DNA of 64,000 bases from Planctobacterium sp965279005. Lineage in GTDB: Bacteria; Pseudomonadota; Gammaproteobacteria; Enterobacterales; Alteromonadaceae. Positions 8,572 through 16,491 of this stretch are shown in pieces. The first letter of the stretch is position 1. The number at the start of each line of letters is the position of its first letter. Location of the stretch: the NCBI GenBank assembly GCA_965279005.1, contig CBDIHK010000009.1, forward strand, positions 1 to 64,000, given 5' to 3'. Made by a program: the position numbers and the translations under genes. The notes below the pieces were generated by a model. That model saw only the letters and a list, made by a program, of their open reading frames with translations, did not search any database and was not told where the DNA came from.

Positions 8572-8574
8572 AAA

Positions 8575-9792
8575 TTAGTCTTGTGAATAGGTCTCAAAGA
8601 ATTTGCCGATACCTTCAATGGCTGGTTCCAGCACATCCATATGGGGCAAAAACACCAAGCGGAAGTAAATGCCTTCTTTCAAGTTGAATGCACGGCCGTG
8701 TACTAGCAGTACTTTTTGTTGCCGGAGTAAATCCAGGATCATTTTTTCATCGTCTTGAATGTTGAACTTCTTTTCATCAACTTTGGCAAAACAGTACATC
8801 GCGCCTTTGGGTTTAACACATTTAATGCCTGGAATTTCGTTCAGCATTTTCCATGCGATATCGCGCTGGTCACGCAGGCGGCCGCCTTCAACGATGAGTT
8901 CATTGATGCTTTGGTAGCCACCCAGCGCCGTTTGCACGGCGTGCTGTGCTGGAACATTGGCGCACATACGCATTGAGGAAAGGATATTCAGGCCGTCAAT
9001 GTAGCCGCGGCCAAGGCGTTTATTGCCGCTGATAAAAAGCCACCCAGCCCGGAAACCCGCTACCCGGTAATTTTTTGACAAACCTCCCAAGGTGACAATA
9101 AATAAATCCTCTGCCAATGATGCTATGGAGACGTGTTTTGCCCGGTCATAGATGATTTTGTCGTAAATCTCGTCGCTGAAGATCATCAAATTATGTTCGC
9201 GGGCAACTTCGATCACCTGCATCAGCAATTCTTTGCTGTATACCGCACCGGTTGGGTTGTTTGGGTTAATCAGGACAATGGCTTTGGTATTGGGTGTAAT
9301 TTTCGATTTAATATCTTCAATATCCGGGAACCAATGTGCCTTTTCATCACATCGGTAATGGATGGGGGTGCCGGAAGACAGGCTCACCGCTGCCGTCCAC
9401 AAAGGATAGTCTGGTGCTGGTAACAACACTTCGTCCCCGGTGTTAAGCAAGGCTTGCATTGCCATCACAATGAGTTCGCTGACCCCATTGCCTATAAAAA
9501 CGTCGTCAATGCGGATGTTTTTAATATTGCGTTGCTGGTAATACTGCATTACCGCCACGCGCGCTGCGTAAAGTCCATTCGCATCGGCATAACCTTGGGA
9601 ACTAGGTAGGTTATGGATGACATCTTTTAGGATGTCTTCTGGTGCCTCGAAACCAAATGGGGCAGGGTTGCCGATATTCAGTTTGAGGATCCGATGGCCT
9701 TCATCTTCCAAGCGTTTAGCTTCAGTCAATATCGGGCCGCGTATGTCGTAGCAGACATTATCGAGCTTATTGGACTTTTCTATGGTTTTCAT
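8575..9792 (-). CDS. alaA: glutamate-pyruvate aminotransferase AlaA
   Basis: A 405-residue fold-type I PLP aminotransferase, the same length as E. coli AlaA. It carries L-N-I-G-N-P-A-P-F-G-F at the N-terminus, the N-P-N-N-P-T-G-A-V-Y motif, F-S-D-E-I-Y-D with the cofactor-contacting Asp/Tyr, and the PLP lysine in T-L-G-G-L-S-K-N-Y-R-V-A-G-F-R. It makes alanine from pyruvate and glutamate. The frame continues upstream to 9843, but the ATG at 9792 is preferred because an AAAGGAGG lies 13 bases before it and family proteins begin here. First gene of the alaA-yfbR-dgt operon. Confidence 0.96.
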   Translation of the reverse strand: MKTIEKSNKLDNVCYDIRGPILTEAKRLEDEGHRILKLNIGNPAPFGFEAPEDILKDVIHNLPSSQGYADANGLYAARVAVMQYYQQRNIKNIRIDDVFIGNGVSELIVMAMQALLNTGDEVLLPAPDYPLWTAAVSLSSGTPIHYRCDEKAHWFPDIEDIKSKITPNTKAIVLINPNNPTGAVYSKELLMQVIEVAREHNLMIFSDEIYDKIIYDRAKHVSIASLAEDLFIVTLGGLSKNYRVAGFRAGWLFISGNKRLGRGYIDGLNILSSMRMCANVPAQHAVQTALGGYQSINELIVEGGRLRDQRDIAWKMLNEIPGIKCVKPKGAMYCFAKVDEKKFNIQDDEKMILDLLRQQKVLLVHGRAFNLKEGIYFRLVFLPHMDVLEPAIEGIGKFFETYSQD

Positions 9793-9880
9793 TGTGTGCT
9801 TTGCACCTCCTTTGAACCCTAGACTAATACAGGCTGGAGGCAACTGTTAAGCATTAGTTTCAATTTATTATTATTTTCAA

Positions 9881-11176
9881 TCAATTAGTGGGAATTTTAG
9901 TTGCGATTTCCCATTTATCCTTAAAATTAAATACCGTGTGGCCAGTCACCATGCCATCGTTGTTGCGGGTAAACTCAAGGTGGTGGATCTCATCGGGATA
10001 TAAGAACTTGTCTTGTGCATAGGGTTTCAGGGCTGTTTTAGTGAACTCCCCTGGTTGGACGTTGAGTTTCCCTTGTTCCAGCGTTATGTGGCTGATAAAA
10101 CCGTCAGGGTATTGGTAGTCACCCACCAATTCACTGAGGACGTCTGCATCCAAGTTGATTGGCAGCGGCACTTTAATTGGCTCGCCCATTGCTATTTTAC
10201 CTATGATGGTGGCGTGGATCTCTGCCGGTATTGTCTCGGCGTTCTTAAGCAATACAAAATAGGTATCTGTTTTAGGAAAATAACCGGCAAAAGTGGTAAA
10301 ACCGGGAATCGAGCCGCCATGGCAGACCAGCTGGCTACCTTCGATTTCTCCCATTTGCCAACCAAAACCATAGTGGCTGTCTTTTCCTGTGTTTAGCACA
10401 TTTGCCTGCCATGCTTGTTTCAGCAGGTCATTTGGTATGACTTCTCCGGCTAGCAGGGCAGAGTGCCATTTGGCTAAATCACCTACCGTCGAGACTAGCC
10501 CTCCTGCTGCGTAGGGCATGGTCATGCTGATATACGGTGCGTGCCTGGTGCCGCTATGGTCATAGCCTTGTGCCCGGTTGGGGATAACCAGCCCTTCTTT
10601 GTCGTATTGGGTATGCTGTAAACCAAGTGGTTCGCATATTGAGCTTTTTATGAACTCGGCGTATGGCTGTCCACTCAATTGTTCAATGAGCATGCCTAAC
10701 AAAATGTAATTGGAATTGCAGTATTCGTGTCGTGCACCAGGTGCAAACACAAGCGGTTTTCCAACAAACAAGCGGGCGAGATCTTCAGGTTTGCGCTGCA
10801 ACTGTCGGGTTTGCCATAGTTCATCCGTCGTGTGCTCTGCGACACCGCTAGTATGGTTCAACAGGTGCGCTACCGTTATCGCAGGATCCATATTTTTAGC
10901 GACTGGCAATAAGTTTGCAATGGGATCTTTCAGCGCACACTTTCCCTGCTCAACTAGTTTCAATATGGAGACAGCCGTAAATTGTTTGGTAATAGACGCT
11001 ATGCGAAAAACTGTTTGTGGTTGGCAAGGAGCTTGGAATTCAATGTCTGCCAGCCCATAACCGCGCTCGAATACCACCTTGCCATTGCACATAACCAGCG
11101 CACAACAGCCAGGCTTATCTTCCGGGTACCATTGGTTGAGCTTTTTATGGATTTGAGCTGAGGCTTCTGGTGTCAT
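9881..11176 (-). CDS. class C beta-lactamase-like serine hydrolase
   Basis: This 431-residue protein belongs to the beta-lactamase/DD-peptidase-like (AmpC/PBP4*) family. Motifs in order: the nucleophile S-I-T-K (F-R-I-A-S-I-T-K-Q-F) near residue 62, Y-C-N-S-N near 152, and C-H-G-G-S-I-P-G-F near 300 in the place of the third motif. A C-terminal lipocalin-like domain (from about residue 335) follows. No signal peptide is visible, so it would be cytoplasmic, which argues against a classical antibiotic beta-lactamase and for an esterase or D-aminopeptidase role. It starts 26 bases after the stop of a secreted unknown protein, with which it is probably co-transcribed. The substrate is unknown. 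Confidence 0.88.
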   Translation of the reverse strand: MTPEASAQIHKKLNQWYPEDKPGCCALVMCNGKVVFERGYGLADIEFQAPCQPQTVFRIASITKQFTAVSILKLVEQGKCALKDPIANLLPVAKNMDPAITVAHLLNHTSGVAEHTTDELWQTRQLQRKPEDLARLFVGKPLVFAPGARHEYCNSNYILLGMLIEQLSGQPYAEFIKSSICEPLGLQHTQYDKEGLVIPNRAQGYDHSGTRHAPYISMTMPYAAGGLVSTVGDLAKWHSALLAGEVIPNDLLKQAWQANVLNTGKDSHYGFGWQMGEIEGSQLVCHGGSIPGFTTFAGYFPKTDTYFVLLKNAETIPAEIHATIIGKIAMGEPIKVPLPINLDADVLSELVGDYQYPDGFISHITLEQGKLNVQPGEFTKTALKPYAQDKFLYPDEIHHLEFTRNNDGMVTGHTVFNFKDKWEIATKIPTN

Positions 11177-11202
11177 AGTCTTCCCTGACTCACTTGAAAT
11201 AG

Positions 11203-11874
11203 CTAGCTGGCAAAGTCGCTATTATCAAAAAACATGGGTTTCATGGAACCACAATATATCAATTTCATATAGATTTCATTGACTGATGGCATAGCACTTG
11301 AGGCATAAAATTCAGTCACGCAACTGCGGCTGTCATCAAACAAGATCAAATTGGCGTAGCTTGGCGCCATGGTGACTTGTTTCACCAAAATTTTGGTTTC
11401 ATTATCAATCCTTACTGTGTCGTATTTGTGGCGGTTGCTAGAGGGTGCTAAATCCACCAATTCCCTGACATACATTTGTTCGCTCAAGGTAATAGGTACT
11501 TGTGGATAAACGGACATACCACCCCGGTCAAAATGGCCTAGAAATACTTCGGCGTCTACAGTGACGTTGTTGCCCCTGATCAGGTTCTGCAAATTAAAGG
11601 GCTTGGTGATAACAGTGACAACATTGCCATCCCCCTGGGCGTCCCGCACCATTATGCGTAGCGCTGTCGGGATCTGGCTAACCTTATAGAGTATCTGGTA
11701 GTTGTTGGGCTTGTCATAGGATGACATGTAATAGGCGTACACATTGGTATTGTTGGCCACGAATGCAAATTTTTGGACACCCATGAAGGCGGGGTCAAGT
11801 GGGGGTTGTTGTTCCTCTTTTGCAAAAGTAGAAAAACAGCACGCAAAAGCAGCTAACCAAAGAAGTCTCTTCAT
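11203..11874 (-). CDS. secreted protein of unknown function
   Basis: I do not recognise this 223-residue protein. It begins with a clear signal peptide (MKRLLWLAAFACCFSTFAKE), so it is exported. The mature part is rich in beta-type segments and has two well-spaced cysteines near the C-terminus (S-R-S-C-V-T-E-F and K-L-I-Y-C-G-S), which could form a disulfide in the periplasm. A perfect TATAAT on the minus strand at 11905-11910 may be its -10 element. The serine hydrolase gene follows after 26 bases, so the two may act on the same substrate, though one is exported and the other seems not to be. Confidence 0.7.
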   Translation of the reverse strand: MKRLLWLAAFACCFSTFAKEEQQPPLDPAFMGVQKFAFVANNTNVYAYYMSSYDKPNNYQILYKVSQIPTALRIMVRDAQGDGNVVTVITKPFNLQNLIRGNNVTVDAEVFLGHFDRGGMSVYPQVPITLSEQMYVRELVDLAPSSNRHKYDTVRIDNETKILVKQVTMAPSYANLILFDDSRSCVTEFYASSAMPSVNEIYMKLIYCGSMKPMFFDNSDFAS

Positions 11875-11969
11875 AAACTAATTGTTTGGAACCAAGTTAG
11901 GAGGATTATAGCTAAATTTATGCTAATTGTGTGTTATACGAAAGTCGGATGTGAAGTGGTTATCAGAAA

Positions 11970-12000
11970 CTTAAGAAGATAATGCGGAGCGAACTCCGCA
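11970..12000 (-). terminator. terminator of cold-shock gene
   Basis: On the minus strand, ten bases after the csp stop, TGCGGAG-TTCG-CTCCGCA forms a 7-bp stem closed by a UUCG tetraloop, followed by TTATCTTCTT. The very stable loop compensates for the imperfect T-tract. Confidence 0.75.
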
Positions 12001-12010
12001 AAGAAATCCG

Positions 12011-12220
12011 TTATAGGATAGTAACGTTAGCAGCTTGCAGGCCTTTTTGACCTTGTTCAACGCTGAACTGTACCCTTTGGCCTTCTACAAGGGTTTTGTA
12101 ACCTTCTGTTGCAATAGAGCGAAAATGCACAAAAACATCTTTTCCGCCATCTTCAGGAACCAAAAAACCAAAACCTTTGTCTTCGTTAAACCATTTAACT
12201 GTGCCAGTTGTTAGTGACAT
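12011..12220 (-). CDS. CspA-family cold-shock RNA chaperone
   Basis: The 69-residue product is a single cold-shock domain with both RNP motifs: K-W-F-N-E-D-K-G-F-G-F-L (RNP1) and V-F-V-H-F (RNP2). Such proteins melt RNA structure and help transcription and translation at low temperature. The A-T-E-G-Y-K-T-L-V-E-G-Q-R-V-Q-F middle and A-A-N-V end are typical. It has its own terminator downstream and a 275-base upstream region with a strong palindrome, which suggests a structured 5' leader as in cspA genes. Paralogue identity (cspA, C, D or E) cannot be assigned. Confidence 0.95.
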   Translation of the reverse strand: MSLTTGTVKWFNEDKGFGFLVPEDGGKDVFVHFRSIATEGYKTLVEGQRVQFSVEQGQKGLQAANVTIL

Positions 12221-12251
12221 ATATATACCTAATTAAACTTATTTGTATTAC

Positions 12252-12267
12252 CGGCGCACGTGCGCCG
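12252..12267 (-). promoter_or_regulatory. perfect palindrome in the csp leader region
   Basis: CGGCGCAC-GTGCGCCG is a perfect 16-base inverted repeat whose near edge is 31 bases upstream of the csp start codon. The flanks toward the gene are very AT-rich. It could be a DNA operator, or an RNA hairpin of the 5' leader that responds to temperature. Confidence 0.5.
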
Positions 12268-12495
12268 AAACTCGCCTAAAGTGGAGTACTAGCTTGAAAA
12301 ACCATCAAAAAACAACTGAAAAAACGTAGAAAGCCGCTAAAACTCAGCGTAAAGGGGTAGTGCAAATTATTAGTAACCTCGAAAGGCGGGAGCACCTTAA
12401 CACGAGTTAGCCAAAAAATCGAATGATATGTGCCTATTTGCGCAGTGCAAGGCTGCGCCGCTGATTTGTAATGAGGGATGGGTTGGTTGGGCTTA

Positions 12496-13593
12496 TCACC
12501 CAATCAACGCCGATAGTATTTTCGTGACTTCCGCCTCCCGGCGCACAAAGCTGCTTTTTAATGCCCGTTCATGCACAGTATGGTCGCCATCGCCAAATGG
12601 ACCCCAACCATCGAGAGTAGCCAAGCCAGCTGCGCTGGTTACATTGGCATCACTCACTCCGCCGCGCCGTTCCAGCACCAATTCCTGCCTCAATATATTT
12701 TGAATTTCATCAATGAGCCTGTCCTGTTCTTGGCTTGGCTGCATTACATCCCGTTGCAGTCCCCCAGCCAGTGTGGCCGTGACGCCATTGACCTTGGGGT
12801 GGGCAGAGATTTCTCGAAACGCCTGTAAAATACGATCCCTTTCTTCGGATTGGGCAAACCTTGCTTCCACGACTAAGTTGGCATGGGGGGAGATAGTATT
12901 GGCTCCGATACCTCCTTTTATCTTACCTGCATTGACACTAGTACCTTTGTCCAAATCAGTCAGGTTTGTTAGCTCGACCAACATCTTGGCAGCGGCCAAG
13001 TTGGCATCGCAACCTTCTTTATAGTGGTTCCCTGCATGGGCTGCCTTACCTTCAAAATTGATGTGGTAGGTGGCAATGCCTTTGCGTGCGATGACGACAT
13101 CGTGGTTTGGCCCTGCGGCTTCGAATACTAGGCATACATCATACTGTTGGGCTAATTCCCGGGTAAGGGCTTTGCTATCATCACTCCCGGTTTCTTCATC
13201 GCTCACCATCAACACATCAATATTTTTTATCTGGCCGAACTGCCTTTTTACATTTCTCAAGGCCTGAAGGGCTATGTAGTTGCCACCTTTCATATCACAT
13301 ACACCTGGGCCGTAAATCCATTCTTCATCTTCCCGGAAATGTTCGAAGCTGCCTGGCGGGAATACGGTATCTTGGTGCCCTAATAGCAAGATTTTTTTAC
13401 CCTCAGATTTTGGCGTTGTGTAAAGCACGTGGTTGCCTATTTCGCTGCGCTCATAAACTGTGGCGTCGAAGCCAATAGTTAGCATCCAATCAGTGTAGAT
13501 CCCATTGATTTTATCTACCCCAGCTTTGTTTTTGGTGTAGGAGTTAATTTCAATGATGCTCTTTAGTTCAGAAAAGTCGTATTCAATGGCCAC
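12496..13593 (-). CDS. M20-family (glutamate carboxypeptidase-like) metallopeptidase
   Basis: The 365-residue enzyme has the di-zinc M20 layout: L-L-L-G-H-Q-D-T-V-F-P (first metal His and adjacent Asp), Y-G-P-G-V-C-D-M-K-G-G (bridging Asp), S-D-E-E-T-G-S (catalytic Glu and metal Glu), and D-G-D-H-T-V-H-E at the C-terminus (last metal His). The small lid domain with H-A-G-N-H is between them. The closest classical relatives are glutamate carboxypeptidases (CPG2 type), which release C-terminal glutamate from amides. No signal peptide, so cytoplasmic. It is divergent from two ATP-grasp ligases and an M14 carboxypeptidase across 435 bases, suggesting shared regulation and a product or intermediate in common. 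Confidence 0.92.
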   Translation of the reverse strand: MAIEYDFSELKSIIEINSYTKNKAGVDKINGIYTDWMLTIGFDATVYERSEIGNHVLYTTPKSEGKKILLLGHQDTVFPPGSFEHFREDEEWIYGPGVCDMKGGNYIALQALRNVKRQFGQIKNIDVLMVSDEETGSDDSKALTRELAQQYDVCLVFEAAGPNHDVVIARKGIATYHINFEGKAAHAGNHYKEGCDANLAAAKMLVELTNLTDLDKGTSVNAGKIKGGIGANTISPHANLVVEARFAQSEERDRILQAFREISAHPKVNGVTATLAGGLQRDVMQPSQEQDRLIDEIQNILRQELVLERRGGVSDANVTSAAGLATLDGWGPFGDGDHTVHERALKSSFVRREAEVTKILSALIG

Positions 13594-14028
13594 CGGTTGG
13601 CTCCTTGTCTCAAGTTAAACAGATTTTCGGCGGGATTTTAGAAATAAAAAATGACACATTTATGGCATTTTTGATGAACAAATGCCGGTGTTGATTACAT
13701 CTTTGTTAAGTTTCGATGGCAGTTTGGTTACCGTAATTAAATGGTAATAGATTTGCTATTTACTTAGCCCCGTTTTTGCCCGGCGAGCAGGCTGTGCTTG
13801 GGCTCTACAGCAACTCCAGAAATTCATGGAAACCATATAAATCAGCCTTTCTCTGCGAAAAAGGTAAACGGCTTTTTCGGTTGTTTTGAATATTTTGTGA
13901 AGAATTATAAGTTTAATATCTGTGCTTTATATTTCTGCGCAGTGGGCTCGTGTAAATATATTTGTGCAATTAATTGATTTTGATGCGCTCGCTTTTTTAT
14001 TTGTTAAGTTATAGGAGTTTTAAGGGGA
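13594..14028. other. divergent regulatory region between M20 peptidase and ATP-grasp genes
   Basis: This 435-base AT-rich gap contains no open frame with a ribosome site. It must hold the promoters of both divergent units. A TAGGAG and an AAGGGGA precede the ATG at 14029. I see no convincing terminator or repeat. Confidence 0.5.
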
Positions 14029-14970
14029 ATGTTGAGATATACCGTCGGCATGTGGATGTATAAAAACGGTGGTGGCGAGGTTATCCAAGCTAAGATGGTC
14101 AATAAGTTAAGGGAAAGGGATATCGCGGTCATAACTGACCTAAATTTAGCCCATGCCAAGGCCCACAACGGAAGGATCACCTGCCACAATGTTGTGATGG
14201 AAGACCTGGATGCTTTTTTCTCCTATAACGCTGGTGCCCAAACCTCATACCAGATGTATATGTACCAGGTACTCAATGAGTCAATCCCGTGCCTGAACAA
14301 CTTTGATTCTTTTGCCTTGTGTGAAGATAAGTTCCAAACCTCGCACCGTTTGAACCGCGCAGGAATACGCACGCCTGACTATCGCTTGTGCAATAAAACC
14401 GAGAAGAACACGCTTAAAAACACTATCCGTGAATGGGATGGCCGCTTGATTTACAAGCCGACCGATGGCTGGGGCGGTATGGGCATTGTCAAAATCGAAA
14501 ATGAACGCTCCTTGGACATGCTGATCCCGTTTTTAGATCACACTAATATCCCATTCTACTATGTGGAGCGGTTTATCAACTATGACATGACCGATTACCG
14601 CATTGATATTGTCGATGGGCACTACGTTGGCTGTTATGGCCGTCAAGCTCCGCCAGATGACTGGAAAACCAATGTCACCAGTGGTGGCAGGGTAATTGCG
14701 CGTGAACCCAATGAAGAAATTATCGCCCTGGCCAAAAAGGCGGCCAAAATTACCGGCCTAGAAATCGCCGGTGTTGACATCATTTATGACCTGGATCGAG
14801 AAGAGTATGTAGTACTTGAAGTCAACGGTATCCCTGCATTTGCTACACCAGAACAGGAAGCGATTGGCCTCAATTTTAATGACGAAAAGATAAACCGCGT
14901 TGTAGACCTGATCGAACGCAAAGCAAAACAACACTCCAAAACCCAACAAACCCTACAATTTGAGAACTAA
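14029..14970 (+). CDS. RimK-like ATP-grasp ligase (first of tandem pair)
   Basis: This 313-residue protein has the RimK/ATP-grasp layout. A pre-ATP-grasp domain covers residues 1-90. The central domain contains L-I-Y-K-P-T-D-G-W-G-G-M-G-I-V with the ATP-binding lysine and glycine-rich loop, then F-Y-Y-V-E-R-F-I. The metal- and ligand-binding end has Y-R-I-D-I-V-D-G-H-Y-V, N-V-T-S-G-G-R-V, and V-V-L-E-V-N-G-I-P-A-F with the Mg-binding Glu and Asn. Such enzymes form an amide bond between a carboxylate (through an acyl phosphate) and an amine, often adding amino acids. It precedes a second ATP-grasp gene by four bases and is divergent from the M20 peptidase. Substrates are unknown. Confidence 0.9.
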   Translation: MLRYTVGMWMYKNGGGEVIQAKMVNKLRERDIAVITDLNLAHAKAHNGRITCHNVVMEDLDAFFSYNAGAQTSYQMYMYQVLNESIPCLNNFDSFALCEDKFQTSHRLNRAGIRTPDYRLCNKTEKNTLKNTIREWDGRLIYKPTDGWGGMGIVKIENERSLDMLIPFLDHTNIPFYYVERFINYDMTDYRIDIVDGHYVGCYGRQAPPDDWKTNVTSGGRVIAREPNEEIIALAKKAAKITGLEIAGVDIIYDLDREEYVVLEVNGIPAFATPEQEAIGLNFNDEKINRVVDLIERKAKQHSKTQQTLQFEN

Positions 14971-14974
14971 GCAC

Positions 14975-16372
14975 ATGGCTAAAACAAAGGCGCTACCGAA
15001 ACTTGGATTATTATACCTAGATCACGTCTTGCGGTTTTTTGATAAGTCCAATTTTAAAGGCTGGCCAAACAAAATTGAGCAAGTGGTCTACCACTGGGGT
15101 AATGACAAAAAGCGCTTTATCAAAGAGGTTAAGCGCAAAAAGATAGATGTGCTGATAGGCAATATTCCGGCGACAGCCTACGAGACTTTTCGGGAGATCG
15201 CCCTCGAATTGCCTGATGTGCGATTTGTGCCTTCATTGGATGCCCAGTTTGCCAACAAGTCGAAGGAAAACGTGACCCACTTTTGCCATAAATATGCTTT
15301 GCCTATTCCAAAGACCGATATTTATTACGACAAAGAAGAGGCATTGGCATTCCTGGAAGCTGCAGACTATCCAAAAATTATTAAAAAATCCTACGGGCCA
15401 TCAAACTACGGTGGTTATTTTGTGCACAAGGTGGACAGTTTTGCAGAAGCGAAAAGCTTGTTACAGCAAAAGAAGTATTACCCAGTGTACGTGCAAGAGT
15501 TCGTGCCCATGCTAGCTGATATCAGGGTGATGGTGGTTGGCCATACGCCAATGTGCGCCTTTTGGCGTCGTCCTCCTGAAGGTGAATGGCTGACTAACAC
15601 CAGCCAAGGCGGCACCATGGATTACCAGCAGGTACCCCAGGAGGCCTTGGAGATCGCTGTCAACGCTTCCAAAGCTGCCAATGCTGAATATTGGGCCTGC
15701 GATATTGCCTTAGGAGAGGATGGTAAGTTCCGTATTTTGGAATGTGCGACAGCCTTTGCTGCATTTCCGTATATTCGGGATTGGATTGGCCAATACCTAA
15801 TGTGGTTGTTTTCGGATGGCAAATTTCGCCGCCCTTATATCCCCATGTATAACTGGGAGGAACTCGGAAAAATCCGTAGTTCAATGCTGCGTACCATGCG
15901 GCATATCACCTTCGGTGAATATACCCCTAGCTATGACTGCGCAGATAGTTTTGAAATGATGGACCGGGAGTTGTTCCCACTGTTGCCAGTTGAATTGCGG
16001 TTTGGCGAAGAATGGCCTAGTGAAATTTGGAACCGCCAAGACAACTATGTACCAATTGCGCAGCAAAAACACCTAGTTGACTTGCACCTTGAACACCAAG
16101 ACGTTGGTTTGGAGGATGTTGAATCAGCAGAACTTACAGTGCTTGTTGAACCCTCATTGGCACTGGACAAACCTAAACTCGATAGTTTTTTTGCCGGTGT
16201 GAAAGGAGTAGGGCCAAAAATGCAAACTGCTATTTACGATGCTCTGGGCGTAGCAGGGGTTGCACAAGCTTTATTGCGTGAGCCGGCCAAACTACTGGAA
16301 GTAAAGAATATAAAACAAAAAAAGTTCGACGCAATTTTAGCCCATTGGGAAGAGTTTAAGCTCGGCCTGTAA
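14975..16372 (+). CDS. ATP-grasp ligase with C-terminal helix-hairpin-helix domain
   Basis: The ATG at 14975, four bases after the previous stop, is preferred over an in-frame TTG at 14960 that overlaps the previous gene. Of 465 residues, about 1-95 form a pre-ATP-grasp domain, and 95-280 the ATP-grasp core (I-I-K-K-S-Y-G-P-S-N-Y-G-G-Y-F-V, V-Y-V-Q-E-F-V-P, D-I-R-V-M-V-V-G, and R-I-L-E-C-A-T-A with the metal Glu). The Asn usual after this Glu is replaced (E-C-A instead of E-V-N), so metal binding may differ. Residues ~402-465 form a helix-hairpin-helix unit (F-F-A-G-V-K-G-V-G-P-K-M), a nucleic-acid-binding or interaction fold unusual on an amide ligase. Functionally coupled to the gene before it; the target is unknown. 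Confidence 0.87.
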   Translation: MAKTKALPKLGLLYLDHVLRFFDKSNFKGWPNKIEQVVYHWGNDKKRFIKEVKRKKIDVLIGNIPATAYETFREIALELPDVRFVPSLDAQFANKSKENVTHFCHKYALPIPKTDIYYDKEEALAFLEAADYPKIIKKSYGPSNYGGYFVHKVDSFAEAKSLLQQKKYYPVYVQEFVPMLADIRVMVVGHTPMCAFWRRPPEGEWLTNTSQGGTMDYQQVPQEALEIAVNASKAANAEYWACDIALGEDGKFRILECATAFAAFPYIRDWIGQYLMWLFSDGKFRRPYIPMYNWEELGKIRSSMLRTMRHITFGEYTPSYDCADSFEMMDRELFPLLPVELRFGEEWPSEIWNRQDNYVPIAQQKHLVDLHLEHQDVGLEDVESAELTVLVEPSLALDKPKLDSFFAGVKGVGPKMQTAIYDALGVAGVAQALLREPAKLLEVKNIKQKKFDAILAHWEEFKLGL

Positions 16373-16402
16373 AAATATTTCAATAATTTAACGTCACTCT
16401 AG

Positions 16403-16437
16403 TGCACCTGGAATGCATGTTTCCAGGTGCATTTTTT
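16403..16437 (+). terminator. strong rho-independent terminator after ATP-grasp pair
   Basis: TGCACCTGGAA (16403-16413) pairs perfectly over 11 bp with TTCCAGGTGCA (16421-16431) around a seven-base loop, followed by six T. It lies 31 bases past the stop of the second ligase. It also rules out the upstream start of the M14 frame. Confidence 0.93.
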
Positions 16438-16491
16438 AGTGGAGTGCGATTCTCTGCTCGTTTTGTTTCCACAACTAACTTGAACGCTAAC

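Noticed and set aside
9881..11176. Antibiotic-resistance beta-lactamase
   Set aside because: Catalytic motifs fit the wider AmpC-like serine hydrolase family, but there is no signal peptide and a lipocalin-like tail is present, so a resistance role is not supported.
16402..16491. Upstream 30-codon extension of the M14 frame
   Set aside because: It is made of the perfect terminator hairpin after the ATP-grasp pair; the internal ATG at 16492 is better.
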